Shown here: positions 16,421 through 24,102 of the stretch, in pieces | Position numbering within the stretch: position 1 is the first letter of the stretch | Layout of the letters: the number at the start of each line of letters is the position of its first letter | Assembly: GCF_002127265.1 (NCBI RefSeq) | Contig: NZ_NFUU01000001.1 | Span: forward strand, 930,001-994,000 | DNA length: 64,000 bases | Direction: 5' to 3' | Source of the DNA: Hydrogenophaga sp. IBVHS1 | Lineage (GTDB): Bacteria > Pseudomonadota > Gammaproteobacteria > Burkholderiales > Burkholderiaceae_C | The notes under the pieces: generated by a model | What the model was told of the DNA's origin: nothing | The model's input: the letters and a program-made list of their open reading frames with translations, nothing else | The model's database searches: none | Translations under genes and position numbers: made by a program

Positions 16421-17907
16421 ATCCATCCTTGTCCTGCGACGTGATCGTGATCGGTGCCGGTGCTTCCGGGCTGTCGGCCGCCATCGAGGCCGCAGACGCC
16501 GGCGCGCGCGTGATCGTGCTGGAGAAGAACCCCATGCCGGGCGGCAGCAGCCGCCTCTCGGTGGGGTCCATCAACGCCGCCGGCTCCAGCCTCCAGAAGC
16601 GCGCCGGCATCGTGGACACGCCGGACGAACACTTCGCCGACATGGACCATTTCATGGGCCCCTTCGCCGGCAAGGACAACCTGGCCTTGCGCCGCCTGCT
16701 GGTGGATCACGCGGCCGAGTCGCTGGAGTGGCTCATCTCCCTTGGCCTGAGTTTCTACGGCCCCACCGCCGACCCGCCGCACCGCCACCCGCGCATGCAC
16801 AACGTGTTGCCCAATTCGCGCGCGTATCCCTATTACCTGAACCGCGCAGCGAAGGCGCGCGGTGTAGACGTCCGGCTGGACGCGCCGGTGCTGCAGATCC
16901 TGCGAGATGGCCACAGCGGTGTGCGCGGCGTGCTGGCACGTATGGGAGGTCAGTCGGTGGAGGTCGAGGCCCGATCGGGCGTGGTGCTGGCGGCGGGCGA
17001 CTACAGCAACGACCCCGAGCTCAAGCAGCGCTTCCGCCCGGAGCTGGCCCGCATTCCTGCGATCAACCCCACTGCCACGGGCGACGGCCACAAGCTGGGC
17101 GAAGCGCTGGGTGCGCGTGTGATCAATGGTGAGGTGGTTTTCGGCCCGGGCCTCCGTTTCATGGAGCCCACGCGGCCCAACCTGGTGCGGCGCCTTCCGC
17201 CCTCCTGGCTGCTGGGCAAACTCATGCAGTGGGCGCTGGACCATCTGCCGGCCTCGCTGTTCCGCCCCTTCGTGATGTCGTTCATGACCGCCTCCATGGG
17301 ACCCGAGGCCAGCCTGCTGCGCGCGGGCGCGGTGCTGGTCAATCGAGAGGGTCAGCGCTTTGTCGACGAGCTGGTGCAACCGGGGCTGGCGATTGCACAA
17401 CAGCCGGGTGGACATGCCTGGCTGGTGTTCGACAGCCGCGTGGCTACTATGTTCTCCGGTCCACCGCACTATGTGTCGACCGCGCCTGGCGTGGCCTTCG
17501 CCTATGTGCCCGACTACCAGCGCCACCGGCCCGATCTCTACCACCGTGCCGACAGCCTGGAAGCGCTCGCTGGCCGCGTCGGGCTGCCTGGCGATGCCTT
17601 GCGCGCAACGATCGAAAGCCGCAACGCGGCACTGCCCGAGGGCGTTGCAGGCGGTGTGTTGCAGGCGCCGTTCCATGCGCTCGGTCCGCTGGAGAGCCGC
17701 ATCGTCATCACCGACGGTGGGCTGGCGGTGACCGAGAGGCACCAGGTGCTGGGAGCGGACGGTGGCGTGATACCCCGGCTCTACGCGGCCGGCGCGGTGG
17801 GGCAGGGCGGCGCACTGCTTGCCGGCAATGGCCACCACATCGGCTGGGCCGTCACCTCCGGGCGCCGCGCCGGGCGCTTTGCCGCTCAGGAGCCCAGGCG
17901 GCTTTAG
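16417..17907 (+). CDS. FAD-dependent oxidoreductase, KstD/fumarate-reductase family
   Basis: A 496-residue flavoprotein starting at the ATG that overlaps the preceding stop (ATGA). The dinucleotide motif is VIVIGAGASGLSAAIEAADAG at the N-terminus; the phosphate-binding segment GGSSRLSVGSINAAG and the C-terminal FAD motif YAAGAVGQGGALLAGNGHHIG are clear. Family members include fumarate and urocanate reductases and 3-ketosteroid dehydrogenases, so it probably introduces or reduces a C=C bond conjugated to a carbonyl. It closes the 13760 operon and overlaps the convergent GntR gene tail-to-tail by 4 bases. Confidence 0.88.
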   Translation: MNPSLSCDVIVIGAGASGLSAAIEAADAGARVIVLEKNPMPGGSSRLSVGSINAAGSSLQKRAGIVDTPDEHFADMDHFMGPFAGKDNLALRRLLVDHAAESLEWLISLGLSFYGPTADPPHRHPRMHNVLPNSRAYPYYLNRAAKARGVDVRLDAPVLQILRDGHSGVRGVLARMGGQSVEVEARSGVVLAAGDYSNDPELKQRFRPELARIPAINPTATGDGHKLGEALGARVINGEVVFGPGLRFMEPTRPNLVRRLPPSWLLGKLMQWALDHLPASLFRPFVMSFMTASMGPEASLLRAGAVLVNREGQRFVDELVQPGLAIAQQPGGHAWLVFDSRVATMFSGPPHYVSTAPGVAFAYVPDYQRHRPDLYHRADSLEALAGRVGLPGDALRATIESRNAALPEGVAGGVLQAPFHALGPLESRIVITDGGLAVTERHQVLGADGGVIPRLYAAGAVGQGGALLAGNGHHIGWAVTSGRRAGRFAAQEPRRL

Positions 17908-18644
17908 TGCTTGGCGCGGGAGTTCCAGAGATCGAGGTACTTGATCTCCAGGCGCTCCAGAAACTTGGTCATCTCCTGCTCGGCGGCATCGGCGTCGCGG
18001 TCGCGAAGGTGCTTGAGCAGGCGCCGCCGCGAGGGCAGCGTGTAGGCGTTCTCGCTCGGGCCAATGGCCTTGATGAACTGGCGCATGAGCTCGCTCATGC
18101 CCTCCACCGCGATCATGATGATCGGGTTGTGCGTGGCTTCCGCCAGCAGGATGTGGAACTGCCGGTGCAACTCGGCGCGTTCCTCGAAGTTGCCCGCCTT
18201 CTGCGCCTGCGCGGCGGCGGCCACGTTCGCTTCGAGCTTTTGCAGGTCTTCCTCGGTCAGGCGTTCGCAGGCCACGCGCACCACGATGCCGCTGATCCAG
18301 GTGCGCGCCTCGGTCAGGTGCTGCGGCGTGATGGCGCCCAGGTGGTACAGATCGCGCAGGCCATTGACGATCACCCCCGAGCTGCCCGGCAACACAAAGG
18401 CGCCACCGGTGGCACCCTTGCGAAGTTCGATCATGCCCGAGAGCTCCAGCGCGCGAAGCGCCTCGCGCAGCGTGTTGCGGCTCACGTTGAACTTGGCCGA
18501 GAGCTCGCGCTCGGCGGGCAACCGGTCCCCTGGCTTCAGTTTGCCGCTCGCCACCAGCTCGCGGATCTGGTTGGCGATCTCTTCGAAAGCGCGTTGCGGC
18601 GTGATCGGAGCGAAACCGAGCGCGGAAGCGGGTGCGTTGTTCAT
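17904..18644 (-). CDS. GntR family regulator, FadR/FCD subfamily (second)
   Basis: A 246-residue regulator with a winged helix in residues 15-85 (LPAERELSAKFNVSRNTLREAL) and an FCD domain in residues 90-235. It keeps the RQFHILLAEATHNP histidine missing in the regulator at 12753 but lacks the last histidine (EMTKFL). The ATG at 18644 is used; another at 18674 is possible but falls within likely promoter sequence (TAAAAT). Palindromes at 18681-18692 and 18700-18712 just upstream are candidate autoregulatory sites and do not match the 15-base motif of the other regulator. It probably senses a different intermediate. Confidence 0.9.
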   Translation of the reverse strand: MNNAPASALGFAPITPQRAFEEIANQIRELVASGKLKPGDRLPAERELSAKFNVSRNTLREALRALELSGMIELRKGATGGAFVLPGSSGVIVNGLRDLYHLGAITPQHLTEARTWISGIVVRVACERLTEEDLQKLEANVAAAAQAQKAGNFEERAELHRQFHILLAEATHNPIIMIAVEGMSELMRQFIKAIGPSENAYTLPSRRRLLKHLRDRDADAAEQEMTKFLERLEIKYLDLWNSRAKH

Positions 18645-18680
18645 GCGTGTATTCGAAGTGAACGATGCTCGCATTTTACC

Positions 18681-18712
18681 GACCGGCCGGTCGAACCTTG
18701 TCAGGGTCTGAC
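18681..18712. promoter_or_regulatory. paired palindromes upstream of the second GntR gene
   Basis: GACCGGCCGGTC (18681-18692) is a perfect 12-base palindrome. GTCAGGGTCTGAC (18700-18712) is a perfect 5-3-5 inverted repeat. Both lie within 70 bases of the GntR start at 18644 and are candidate operators; which protein binds is not known. Confidence 0.4.
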
Positions 18713-18741
18713 CGTTTTTGCAATGCCCTCTTTTCGAGAAG

Positions 18742-18818
18742 CGCCGTGGAACCGGCTTTGCCGGGCCACTGGCGCTGTCCCCTTGAGGGGGTGACGCGCC
18801 GAAGGCGCGGCGCGGGGG
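18742..18818. repeat. GC-rich intergenic repeat (REP-like)
   Basis: This stretch contains nested inverted repeats, including CCCCTTGAGGGG and GCGCCGAAGGCGC, followed by CGGCGCGGGGG. It resembles interspersed intergenic elements I recall from Comamonadaceae genomes. Only one copy is seen in this window. It sits between the GntR and NIPSNAP genes and may act as an mRNA-stabilising or boundary element. Confidence 0.5.
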
Positions 18819-18825
18819 TGTGGCT

Positions 18826-19149
18826 TTACCTGATGGAGAAAGGAACCGCCATGAGCAATTCATTGCTGATCTTCGCCACCACTGGGCCGTCTTTTTCACT
18901 TTCGGCCAGTGCCCTGGCCCAGTCCGGGTCGTTGCGGAAGTCGGTCCAGGCCTTGTCGCGCTGTGCATGCGACTCCCATTCCAGGATGTACTTGATCTGC
19001 AGGTTGTCGTCGCCCACGGCCACTGTGAACAGCGGGCCGGCCTTCATGCCGTGCTTCTTGAACAAGCCGAGCGTGGCGGATTCGAAACGCTTGAGGACGA
19101 TGGGCATCTTGCCGGGCAGGCAGGTGTAGGTGCGCAGTTCGTAGAACAT
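18826..19149 (-). CDS. NIPSNAP family protein
   Basis: A 107-residue protein starting MFYELRTYTCLPGKMP, the hallmark of NIPSNAP ferredoxin-like alpha/beta barrels. The family has few known biochemical roles; bacterial members often sit beside oxygenases and CoA-pathway genes. It is the last gene of the operon from 20795 (thiolase-fold, DUF35, NIPSNAP). A second NIPSNAP gene at 23717 lies in the divergent operon, so both arms of this promoter carry one. Confidence 0.88.
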   Translation of the reverse strand: MFYELRTYTCLPGKMPIVLKRFESATLGLFKKHGMKAGPLFTVAVGDDNLQIKYILEWESHAQRDKAWTDFRNDPDWARALAESEKDGPVVAKISNELLMAVPFSIR

Positions 19150-19182
19150 CGGTGGTCTCCGTTGTGGGTCTGAGAAGGGTTT

Positions 19183-19605
19183 TCAGGCAGGACGTGAGGC
19201 GAACAGGGGGCCATCTTCGTATTGAAGGACCACCAGTTCCATGGGAATGCCAGGCTTGAATTCAACGCCCTCGCGTTCCACCATGCGCGTGGCAATGCGC
19301 AGGCCAATGTCGAGGTCCACCACGCAAACGGCGTACGGGGATTCATCGGCAAACACTTTGGGCGCGGCGTGGATGCGGGTCCACGAATACAGCGTGCCGC
19401 GCGCGCTCAGGTCTTTCCACACCATGTCTTCCGACCAGCAATGCGGGCAGATCTTTTTGGGCGGAAAGGTGAACTTGCCGCAGGCCTGGCAGCAGGTGGA
19501 TTGCCACTTGCCTGCCGAGAGCCCTTCCCAGAACGGCTGGGTGAAGGCCGAGACGCGCGGCGGGTAGGCCCGCTTGCGGGCGACGGGGATCAGGTCGAGT
19601 GTCAT
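19183..19605 (-). CDS. Zn-ribbon/OB-fold DUF35 protein (second copy)
   Basis: A 140-residue DUF35 protein with zinc ribbon CQACG and CPHCW separated by ten residues (about 38-54) and an OB-fold C-terminal half. The ATG at 19605 overlaps the stop of the thiolase-fold gene by 4 bases, implying a stoichiometric complex with it. It shares the fold and partner order of the pair at 5186-6822 but differs in sequence, so the two complexes probably act on different intermediates. Confidence 0.9.
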   Translation of the reverse strand: MTLDLIPVARKRAYPPRVSAFTQPFWEGLSAGKWQSTCCQACGKFTFPPKKICPHCWSEDMVWKDLSARGTLYSWTRIHAAPKVFADESPYAVCVVDLDIGLRIATRMVEREGVEFKPGIPMELVVLQYEDGPLFASRPA

Positions 19606-20795
19606 CGGACGGCCTCCAGAACATGGATCAGGGCGGCGTTGTAGTTGCCGAGTTCGCCGGTGGCCAGCCCGAGCCGGGCATTGGCCACCTGCCGTTCGCC
19701 GGCACGTCCCCGCAGCTGATCGGCCACCTCGACCATGTTGTAGAGCGAGGTGACATAGGCGGGGTGGCCGCGTGAGGTGAGGCCGCCGGAGGTGGAGATG
19801 GGGATGCGCCCGCCCAGCCGGGTCTGCCCCTCCAGCGCGCCGGGTGCGCCCTGGCCACGTTTGAAGAAGCCCACGGCCTCGCTCACCAGAATCTCCACGA
19901 TGGTGCAAGGTGCGTAGAACTCGGCGAAGTCGATGTCGGAGGCGCTGATGCCGGCTTGCTTGTAAGCCGTGGCCGAAGCCTCTTTGGCGGCGATCAGCTC
20001 GGTCATGTCGTTCGGGACTTCGTTGATCTGGTGCGAGCCGTCGTGGAAGAAGCCACGGCCGCGCACCAGCACATACGGCTTGCCCAGCGACTTGGCCACT
20101 TCCTCGCTGGCCAGCACCAGGCAAGCAGCGCCGTCGCTGCGCCCGGGCACGTCGTACAGGCCCAGCGGTTCCACGATCGGGCGCTGCGCCATTACCTCGT
20201 CCAGCGTGATCGGCTTGCGGTATTGCGCCAGCGGGTTGAGCGAGGCGTGGTGGCGGTTCTTCACCGCCACCGAGCCGAACTGCTCGCGCGTGGCGCCGTG
20301 GTCGTGCATGTAGCGCATGGCGTCCATGGCGTACCAGGAAATCGGAATGAAGCCGGCGGTGGCGTGGAAATCCACGTCGCCGGTGGAGCGCATGCTGCTC
20401 ATCGCGTGGTCGATGGAGGGCGTGGCCGCTTCCATGTTGATGCCCAGGGCGAGTGCCACATCGGTGCGGCCCAGCATGATCTCGTTGCAGGCCTGATCGA
20501 ACGCCAGCGCCGCTGTCATGCCGTTGCCCATTACTTCCATCACGTTGCCGGTGCAGGGCAGGCGCAGGTGGCTCACCAGGAAGGTGTGGAAGTATTTTTG
20601 CAGCGTGTAGGGCCGCGTGACGGTGAAGATCAGGCTCTGGATGTCCTTGCGGTCCACGCCGGCATCCTTCACCGCGTCCACCACCAGCTTGCTCATGATC
20701 TCCTGTTCAAGCACCTGCAGCGGCTCGTCCGATCGCGTCTGATGACGCCCCACCGGAATGGCGCTGGTGCCCACAATGGCAACGCGTCTTGTCAT
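19602..20795 (-). CDS. thiolase-fold protein, partner of DUF35 (second copy)
   Basis: A 397-residue thiolase-superfamily protein starting MTRRVAIVGTSAIPVG. The position of the thiolase nucleophile holds Gly (VMGNGMTAALAFDQA, residues 88-102) and no cysteine is close, while the late TSGGLTSRGHPAY keeps the GHP histidine. It is therefore not a standard thiolase. By analogy with SCP2-like proteins paired with DUF35 it may be a retro-aldolase or a decarboxylating/condensing enzyme. It heads the leftward operon from a promoter region with two operators shared with the flavin reductase-FCD gene. Confidence 0.85.
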   Translation of the reverse strand: MTRRVAIVGTSAIPVGRHQTRSDEPLQVLEQEIMSKLVVDAVKDAGVDRKDIQSLIFTVTRPYTLQKYFHTFLVSHLRLPCTGNVMEVMGNGMTAALAFDQACNEIMLGRTDVALALGINMEAATPSIDHAMSSMRSTGDVDFHATAGFIPISWYAMDAMRYMHDHGATREQFGSVAVKNRHHASLNPLAQYRKPITLDEVMAQRPIVEPLGLYDVPGRSDGAACLVLASEEVAKSLGKPYVLVRGRGFFHDGSHQINEVPNDMTELIAAKEASATAYKQAGISASDIDFAEFYAPCTIVEILVSEAVGFFKRGQGAPGALEGQTRLGGRIPISTSGGLTSRGHPAYVTSLYNMVEVADQLRGRAGERQVANARLGLATGELGNYNAALIHVLEAVR

Positions 20796-20836
20796 GCTGT
20801 GTTCCTTCCGTTCTGTGACCGGCGCAGTATAGCGGT

Positions 20837-20851
20837 AATGGACTGACCATT
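20837..20851. promoter_or_regulatory. GntR/FadR-type operator, site 4
   Basis: AATGGACTGACCATT, one mismatch from a perfect 15-base palindrome. It lies directly upstream of a leftward -10-like TATACT (20826-20831 on the reverse strand) before the thiolase-fold gene at 20795. Confidence 0.6.
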
Positions 20852-20897
20852 CGTATAGATGGTCCGGTTGGGTCGATTCAGGATGTCATTTTCAGGT

Positions 20898-20912
20898 ATT
20901 GGTAATACCATT
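20898..20912. promoter_or_regulatory. GntR/FadR-type operator, site 5
   Basis: ATTGGTAATACCATT, with a perfect TGGTNNNACCA core. It touches the -35 element of the rightward promoter for the flavin reductase-FCD operon. Its centre is 61 bases from that of site 4, so the two divergent promoters each have their own site. Confidence 0.68.
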
Positions 20913-20939
20913 GACGATAGTCTTTGGGTGCGCCATAAT
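20911..20939 (+). promoter_or_regulatory. sigma70 promoter of the 20978 operon
   Basis: TTGACG (20911-20916) and CATAAT (20934-20939), each one mismatch from consensus, are spaced by 17 bases. Operator site 5 overlaps the -35, so occupancy should block transcription. The start codon lies 39 bases past the -10. Confidence 0.72.
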
Positions 20940-20977
20940 CGCGCCAGTCCCCACTTGGTGCAGCTTCAGGAGCCCGT

Positions 20978-21961
20978 ATGCCCGACACCGTCACACCCGC
21001 CGTTGCCACGGAGGCGAACCCCGCGTTCGATGTCCGGGCCTTTCGCAACGCGCTGGGCAGCTTTCCCACCGGCGTGGCCATCATCACCACCACCGATGCT
21101 GAAGGCCGGCCGGTCGGCCTGACCTGCAACTCCTTCAGCTCGGTCTCGCTGGATCCACCGCTGGTGTCCTGGGGCCTGCGCATCAACAGCAAAAGCCTGG
21201 GCGCCTTTCAGCAGGCCGGCGCCTTTGCCATCAACATCCTGGCTGAAGACCAGAAGGACCTTTCCGGTCGTTTTGCCAGCGGGCGGATCGTCGACAAGTT
21301 CGAAGGTGTCGCGTGGCACAAGGGTCACCGGAATCTTCCGATCATCGAAGACTGTGTCGCCACGTTCGAGTGCGACAAGTTCGCCGAACACCTGGCGGGT
21401 GATCATGTGCTGTTTCTGGGGCAGGTGGCCCAGTTTGAACACGGCCGCCACGAAGATTCGCTGGTGTTCTACAAGGGCGCCTACATGATGCTCACGCAGT
21501 CGCTCCGTGAGCTGGCCGCGCGCGGTCGCATGGAGCCCGGCAACCTCGACCAGGCCCGTCGCCTGGTCAACTGCATGCTGCTGCGGCTGGCCTGTGAGAA
21601 CGGCGCCGAAGAGGACTTCGATGCGATCGAAAGCAACATTCTGCAGATCGAACAGCTCGCGACCATCGAGGAGCGCGAGCGGCGCGCCGAGGCCAGCCTC
21701 GAATTCTTCCGGTTGATCACCCGGGCGGCACACAACGAAGTGCTGGTGGTGGTGTCGGACACGCTGAACAACATCATGCGGCAGGTGCTCAAGGCCGACA
21801 CGTCGTTGCGCTACCGGCCCGACCTGGTGCCGGTGCGCAAGCAGATCCTGGCGCACCTTCGCCAGCGCGACGCCGAAGCGGCCGAGGCGGCGATGACGCA
21901 CTATTTCGATGAAATGCGCCGCGGCGCGGCCGCTGCGGCTCCAGCGCTTACCCCGACTTGA
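20978..21961 (+). CDS. flavin reductase fused to a GntR-type FCD sensor domain
   Basis: A 327-residue two-domain protein in one uninterrupted frame. Residues 17-168 are a flavin reductase-like FMN-binding split barrel (FRNALGSFPTGVAIITT, CNSFSSVSLDPPLVSW, FAINILAEDQ), normally the NAD(P)H:flavin reductase that feeds a monooxygenase. Residues 170-313 are an FCD helical domain that aligns closely with the sensor half of the GntR regulator at 12753: MLTQSLRELAARGRM, RLACENGAEEDFDAIESNI and VRKQILAHLRQRDAEAA match its MLTQSLQDLMFLGRV, RLACERATEEDFQAIEQNI and VRKRIVKAMRARDADTA. No winged helix is present. The likely idea is a reductase gated by the pathway ligand. It is followed 8 bases later by the KstD-like gene. 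Confidence 0.92.
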   Translation: MPDTVTPAVATEANPAFDVRAFRNALGSFPTGVAIITTTDAEGRPVGLTCNSFSSVSLDPPLVSWGLRINSKSLGAFQQAGAFAINILAEDQKDLSGRFASGRIVDKFEGVAWHKGHRNLPIIEDCVATFECDKFAEHLAGDHVLFLGQVAQFEHGRHEDSLVFYKGAYMMLTQSLRELAARGRMEPGNLDQARRLVNCMLLRLACENGAEEDFDAIESNILQIEQLATIEERERRAEASLEFFRLITRAAHNEVLVVVSDTLNNIMRQVLKADTSLRYRPDLVPVRKQILAHLRQRDAEAAEAAMTHYFDEMRRGAAAAAPALTPT

Positions 21962-21969
21962 GAACACCC

Positions 21970-23733
21970 ATGAGCCAACAAACTGTTTCAGCCCCCGTCA
22001 CCGAGTGCGATGTGCTGGTGATCGGCGCGGGTGCCGGTGGCCTGTCCACCGCGATCAGCGCCCGGCACCACGGCCTGGACGTGGTGGTGGTCGAGAAGGC
22101 ACCTGTCTTCGGCGGAACCACCGCGTTTTCCGGTGGGGTGCTCTGGATTCCTGGCAGCCCGCAGGCGCGCAAGGCCGGCATCCAGGACAGCCGCGAAGCC
22201 GTCATGCGCTACATGCGCGCTGAAACCGGTGCCTTCTTCGACCGCCCGGCGGTCGAGGCCTTCGTCGACCGGGGGCCAGAGATGGTCGAGTTCTTCGACC
22301 GCGAGACCGAGCTCAAATTCATCCCCACCCTCTACCCTGACTACCACCCCGATGTGGACGGTGGTGTGGACATCGGCCGCTCGATCCTGGCCGCGCCTTT
22401 CGACATCCGCGGCCTGGGGCAAGACATGGCGCGCCTGCGTCCGCCGCTGGCCACCATCACCTTCATCGGCATGATGTTCAACTCGTCCAACGCCGATCTC
22501 AAGCATTTCTTCAACGCCACCAAGTCCCTCAAATCGGCGATCTACGTGGGCAAACGCCTGCTCACGCACATCAAGGAACTGGTGCTCTACCGGCGCGGCG
22601 TGCTGGTGACCAGTGGCAATGCGCTGGCGGCGCGGCTGGCCAAGTCGGCGCTGGACCTGAAGATTCCGATCCACACCTCCACGCCCGCGCGCGAGCTGCT
22701 GGTGGAAGACGGTCGTGTGGTCGGAGCGCGCGTCGCCGGGCCCGATGGCGAGCGCGTCATTCGCGCGCGCAAAGGCGTGGTGCTGGCGGCCGGTGGTTTT
22801 GCGCACGATCTGGAGCGCATCCAGCGCGCCTACCCGCACCTGCGGCGTGGTGGCGAACATTTCTCCCCTGTGCCCACCGACAACACGGGCGACGGTTCAC
22901 GCATGGCCGAGCAGGTCGGCGGCACCGTGCCGATCCGCTTTGCGTCGGCGGCAGCGTGGATGCCCACCTCCAAAGTACCGCGCAAGGACGGAACCTTTGG
23001 TGCCTTCCCACACCTGCTCGATCGCTACAAGCCGGGCATCATCGGCGTGCTGCGCAACGGCAAGCGTTTCACCAACGAGTCGAACTCGTACCACGACGTG
23101 GGCGCCGCCATGATCGAGGCCTGCAAGAACGACCGCGAAACCGCGATGTGGCTGATCTGCGACCAGGCCACCATCAGCAAATACGGCCTGGGTTACGCCA
23201 AGCCCGCGCCCATGCCGCTGGGTGGCTTCGTGCGCAATGGTTACCTGAACAAAGGCCGCACGCTGGCCGAACTGGCCCAGAACGCGGGCCTTGATGCTGC
23301 CGGGCTGGAAGCCACCGTGCGCCAGTACAACGAGGGCGCCGTGCGTGGTGAAGACCCCGAGTTCGGCCGGGGCCGCACCTCGTTCAACCGTTACCTGGCC
23401 GATCCCGAGCAGAAACCCAACCCCTGCGTGGCACCAATCGGCGACGGGCCCTACTACGCGCTCAAGCTGTTGGTGGGTGACCTTGGCAGTTTCGATGGCA
23501 TCACCACCGATGTGGCCGGCCGCGTGCTCGGCGCGCAGGGCGGGCCGATCCCGGGCTTGTTTGCCGTGGGGAACGACCGCGCCAGCGTGATGGGCGGCAA
23601 CTACCCGGGCGCCGGCATCACCCTGGGGCCGATCCTGACCTTCGGTTACCTCACCGGGCGTTTCATGGCGGGTCTCGAACCCGGGCTGGAGACGGCCGTC
23701 AATCAGGAGGAAGCGCATGCTGTTGCAGCCTAA
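21970..23733 (+). CDS. FAD-dependent oxidoreductase, 3-ketosteroid-dehydrogenase-like
   Basis: A 587-residue flavoprotein. The ATG at 21970 follows TTGAGAA and begins eight bases after the flavin reductase-FCD stop. The FAD motif is VLVIGAGAGGLSTAISARHHG with VVEKAPVFGGTTAFSGG. The C-terminal FAD and substrate motif GLFAVGNDRASVMGGNYPGAGITLGP is typical of 3-ketosteroid Delta1-dehydrogenases and relatives. It should dehydrogenate next to a ketone or in a saturated ring. The substrate need not be a steroid. It overlaps the NIPSNAP gene by 17 bases. Confidence 0.9.
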   Translation: MSQQTVSAPVTECDVLVIGAGAGGLSTAISARHHGLDVVVVEKAPVFGGTTAFSGGVLWIPGSPQARKAGIQDSREAVMRYMRAETGAFFDRPAVEAFVDRGPEMVEFFDRETELKFIPTLYPDYHPDVDGGVDIGRSILAAPFDIRGLGQDMARLRPPLATITFIGMMFNSSNADLKHFFNATKSLKSAIYVGKRLLTHIKELVLYRRGVLVTSGNALAARLAKSALDLKIPIHTSTPARELLVEDGRVVGARVAGPDGERVIRARKGVVLAAGGFAHDLERIQRAYPHLRRGGEHFSPVPTDNTGDGSRMAEQVGGTVPIRFASAAAWMPTSKVPRKDGTFGAFPHLLDRYKPGIIGVLRNGKRFTNESNSYHDVGAAMIEACKNDRETAMWLICDQATISKYGLGYAKPAPMPLGGFVRNGYLNKGRTLAELAQNAGLDAAGLEATVRQYNEGAVRGEDPEFGRGRTSFNRYLADPEQKPNPCVAPIGDGPYYALKLLVGDLGSFDGITTDVAGRVLGAQGGPIPGLFAVGNDRASVMGGNYPGAGITLGPILTFGYLTGRFMAGLEPGLETAVNQEEAHAVAA

Positions 23734-24055
23734 AGCGCTGGTCGACCACCGCATCTACACCATCAAGCTGCGCAAGATGCCGGAGTTCCTGGAGGTGTTC
23801 GATCGCCTGGCCATGCCGGTGCTGCTCAAGACGCTGGGCACGCCGCTGGCGTTCTATTCGAGCGTGGTGGGCCCGCTGAACCAGGTGGTGCACCTCTGGG
23901 GTTACGACGACATGGCCGACTACGAGCGCCGCTCGCTCGCCCGCGACACGCACCCCGATTTCCCGGCCTACCTTTCGGCCTCCGAACACCTCATCGTGGC
24001 GCAGGAGACGCGCCTGATTCGCCGCATCGACCTGCCCAGCCTGCGCCAGGGCTGA
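23717..24055 (+). CDS. NIPSNAP family protein (second copy)
   Basis: A 112-residue protein (LVDHRIYTIKLRKMPEFLEVF; VVHLWGYDDMADYERRS), a NIPSNAP alpha/beta barrel. The ATG is inside the 3' end of the flavoprotein gene, and a GGAGGAA ribosome site precedes it. The role is unknown; position between a flavoprotein and a Rieske oxygenase suggests it helps the oxidative steps, possibly as a small isomerase or a carrier of a reactive intermediate. Confidence 0.88.
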   Translation: MLLQPKALVDHRIYTIKLRKMPEFLEVFDRLAMPVLLKTLGTPLAFYSSVVGPLNQVVHLWGYDDMADYERRSLARDTHPDFPAYLSASEHLIVAQETRLIRRIDLPSLRQG

Positions 24056-24102
24056 AGCGCGCGAGCGCGCACAACAACAACCCACTGACTGGAGACCCGC
24101 GA

